From Campylobacteraceae bacterium (GTDB lineage Bacteria; Campylobacterota; Campylobacteria; Campylobacterales; Sulfurovaceae), in NCBI GenBank assembly GCA_027083075.1, contig JALWQQ010000091.1, positions 1 to 6,710 on the forward strand: 6,710 nucleotides of DNA. The letters are read 5' to 3'. Each line of letters opens with the position of its first letter. Position 1 is the first letter of the stretch. The notes under the pieces were generated by a model. That model saw nothing but the letters and a program-made list of their open reading frames with translations, was not told where the DNA came from and searched no databases. The translations under genes were made by a program, and so were the position numbers. Positions 5,642 through 6,710 of the stretch are shown piece by piece.

Positions 5642-6577
5642 GTGACAACGGAAGCTCCGCATATTCCCGTACTTCTCGATGAGGTCATGGCAGCGTTTGA
5701 AGCGATCGGCGAAGGGTTCTTTGTGGACTGCACCTTGGGTTACGCGGGTCACAGCGAGGCGATCTTGCGCCGCCATCCTGCGTTGCGCCATATCGGCATC
5801 GACAGAGACGAAGAGGCGGTCACTTTTAGTATGCAGAAATTATCACCCTTCAAGGAGCGTAGCAGGCTTATACGCGGAAGCTTTTCCGAGGTAGTACCGA
5901 GACTTGAAGAGGCGCCGATAGCGGGACTGCTTGCCGATTTCGGCGTCTCCTCTTTGCAGCTTGATAAGTCGGATCGCGGTTTCGGCTTTGAGGCGCCGGT
6001 GCTCGATATGCGTATGGATAGGCGATCTACCAAGAGCGCTTATGATGTTGTCAACGGATACGATGCACAACGATTGGCGGAGATCTTTGAAAAGTACGGT
6101 GAGCTTAAAGGGGCGAAGCGTCTGGCGCAAGCCATCGAGAAGAGGGCGCGGCAAAAGCCTTTTGAGAGTGCTAAAGCGCTGAGCGATTTCATCGCAGGCG
6201 TACTGCCTTCTCGCGGCAAAAACCATCCCGCTACCTTGCCGTTTCAAGCCATTCGTATAGAGGTCAATGATGAGTTGGGAGAGATAGAGCGGCTGCTTGA
6301 CGCGATAGAGGCAAGGCACTTCGAGGGTGAGATCGTCGCCTTGATCACCTTTCACTCTCTCGAGGATCGTTTGATCAAGCGGCGTTTTAAGCGCTGGGAG
6401 AGGGCATGCATCTGCCCGCCCGAGGCGATGCGATGTAACTGCGGTAAAAATCATGCTTTGGGCAAGGCGCTAAGTGCCAAGCCGATAGTTGCATCCAAGG
6501 CAGAGCTATCGCGCAACCCGCGTGCGCGCTCTGCAAAGCTGCGGGTATTTCGATTTGAGAAAGGGTCTGTTGCGTGA
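5642..6577 (+). CDS. rsmH: 16S rRNA (cytosine-1402 N4)-methyltransferase RsmH
   Basis: RsmH (formerly MraW) uses S-adenosylmethionine to add the N4 methyl group to C1402 (E. coli numbering) in the decoding centre of 16S rRNA, tuning start-codon selection and fidelity. The product is 311 residues (E. coli 313), beginning TTEAPHIPVLLDEV after the initiator. Motifs in order: SAM-binding VDCTLGYAGHSEAIL (28-42), GIDRDEEAV (52-60), LLADFGVSSLQLD (96-108), RGFGFE (112-117), LDMRMD (121-126), the helical insert with IFEKYGELKGAKRLAQAI (148-165), HPATLPFQAIRIEVNDEL (195-212), ITFHSLEDRLIKRRFK (235-250) and the terminal cysteine cluster CICPPEAMRCNCGKNH (256-271). The GTG start is set by AAAAAGG six bases upstream and by family length. 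It lies divergent from the aldolase-fold gene with overlapping promoters, and its stop overlaps the next start by 4 bp (GTGA). Identification is very firm. Confidence 0.97.
   Translation: MTTEAPHIPVLLDEVMAAFEAIGEGFFVDCTLGYAGHSEAILRRHPALRHIGIDRDEEAVTFSMQKLSPFKERSRLIRGSFSEVVPRLEEAPIAGLLADFGVSSLQLDKSDRGFGFEAPVLDMRMDRRSTKSAYDVVNGYDAQRLAEIFEKYGELKGAKRLAQAIEKRARQKPFESAKALSDFIAGVLPSRGKNHPATLPFQAIRIEVNDELGEIERLLDAIEARHFEGEIVALITFHSLEDRLIKRRFKRWERACICPPEAMRCNCGKNHALGKALSAKPIVASKAELSRNPRARSAKLRVFRFEKGSVA
6560..6565 (+). promoter_or_regulatory. Ribosome binding site of the FtsL-like gene, inside rsmH
   Basis: AAAGGG lies eight bases before the GTG at 6574, within the last rsmH codons. It supports the GTG that overlaps the rsmH TGA as the start and suggests coupled translation. 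Confidence 0.6.
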
Positions 6578-6710
6578 AGGGTAGAGAGAACGGCATAGGG
6601 ATAGGCACCTTCAGTATCATTGTTATCTCGGTGGTCATCGCTTTGATCTTGGCGCTATTGAAAGTCTATTTGAGCAATCGCATCTACTACGAGAGTAAAG
6701 CGATCAATCG
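6574..6710 (+). CDS. ftsL: FtsL-like bitopic division protein (N-terminal 45 codons only)
   Basis: This reading frame starts at the GTG overlapping the rsmH stop and is open to the window edge. The 45 visible residues comprise a short polar N-terminus (KGRENGIGIG), one strongly hydrophobic segment (about residues 12-31, FSIIVISVVIALILALLKVY) and then NRIYYESKAIN. The last part is the start of a polar region that in FtsL proteins becomes a periplasmic coiled coil. FtsL forms a complex with FtsB and FtsQ that activates septal wall synthesis. The call rests on position, immediately downstream of and overlapping rsmH as in many bacteria, plus topology; the sequence itself is too short and poorly conserved to prove it. 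It could also be an unrelated small membrane protein. It is probably co-transcribed with rsmH. Confidence 0.7.
   Translation, partial: MKGRENGIGIGTFSIIVISVVIALILALLKVYLSNRIYYESKAIN

Noticed and set aside
5843..6454. Minus-strand open frame of 203 codons
   Set aside because: It lies wholly within rsmH in antisense. The RsmH frame carries all the conserved motifs and this frame carries none.
5108..6577. A long plus-strand open frame of 489 codons that reads into rsmH
   Set aside because: Its first 178 codons are antisense to the aldolase-fold gene and cross the divergent promoter. Only the part from 5642 matches RsmH, which is complete at 311 residues with its own ribosome site. The upstream part is chance openness.
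1..6710. Mobile elements, CRISPR arrays, tRNA or other RNA genes, prophage or defence genes
   Set aside because: I saw no transposase-like frame, terminal inverted repeats, regularly spaced repeats or tRNA-like arms. The window is almost fully accounted for by seven protein genes and short intergenic regions.

Overview
The window looks like core chromosome of a member of the Campylobacterota (formerly Epsilonproteobacteria), probably one of the free-living sulfur- or hydrogen-oxidising lineages. The evidence is the gene set and order: a PpiD-like membrane chaperone directly ahead of ftsA, bioA divergent from that pair, and rsmH detached from any mra/fts cluster but followed by a small FtsL-like gene. 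From memory this resembles the bioA / PpiD-like / ftsA / ftsZ neighbourhood of Helicobacter and the ppiD-ftsA-ftsZ and rsmH neighbourhood of Campylobacter. The base composition looks moderate by eye, which argues against the very AT-rich host-associated genera. I cannot assign a genus. There are no RNA genes, mobile elements, CRISPR arrays or clear signs of horizontal transfer.

Layout, left to right. (1) 1-906, minus: ftsA, 302 codons with the 3' end cut off by the window edge. (2) 906-2384, minus: a PpiD/SurA-like inner-membrane chaperone whose stop codon shares one base with the ftsA start. (3) 2385-2465: a short divergent intergenic region holding a symmetric -10 element. (4) 2466-3767, plus: bioA, DAPA aminotransferase of biotin synthesis. 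(5) 3756-4928, minus: a hypothetical protein with a helical N-terminus, a long acidic linker and two C-terminal Sel1/TPR-like repeats; its 3' end overlaps that of bioA by 12 bp. (6) 4988-5560, minus: a small class II aldolase/adducin-fold protein that has lost all three zinc-binding histidines. (7) 5561-5641: a second divergent intergenic region, built on nearly the same promoter block as region 3. (8) 5642-6577, plus: rsmH, 16S rRNA m4C1402 methyltransferase. (9) 6574 to the window end, plus: the start of a small bitopic membrane protein, probably FtsL, overlapping rsmH by 4 bp.

The recognisable theme is cell division and envelope growth. The division cluster that is contiguous in many bacteria is split here into two back-to-back arms, ppiD-ftsA on the minus strand and rsmH-ftsL on the plus strand, about 3.2 kb apart. 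bioA and two poorly understood genes lie between the arms. All three division-cluster genes (ftsA, rsmH, ftsL) start with GTG, and two of them overlap the gene before them, so translational coupling is likely.

I see no new multi-gene system. The observations most worth a second look are the zinc-site-less aldolase-fold protein, the two divergent junctions that share one near-symmetric promoter element, and the unrecognised acidic-linker Sel1 protein.
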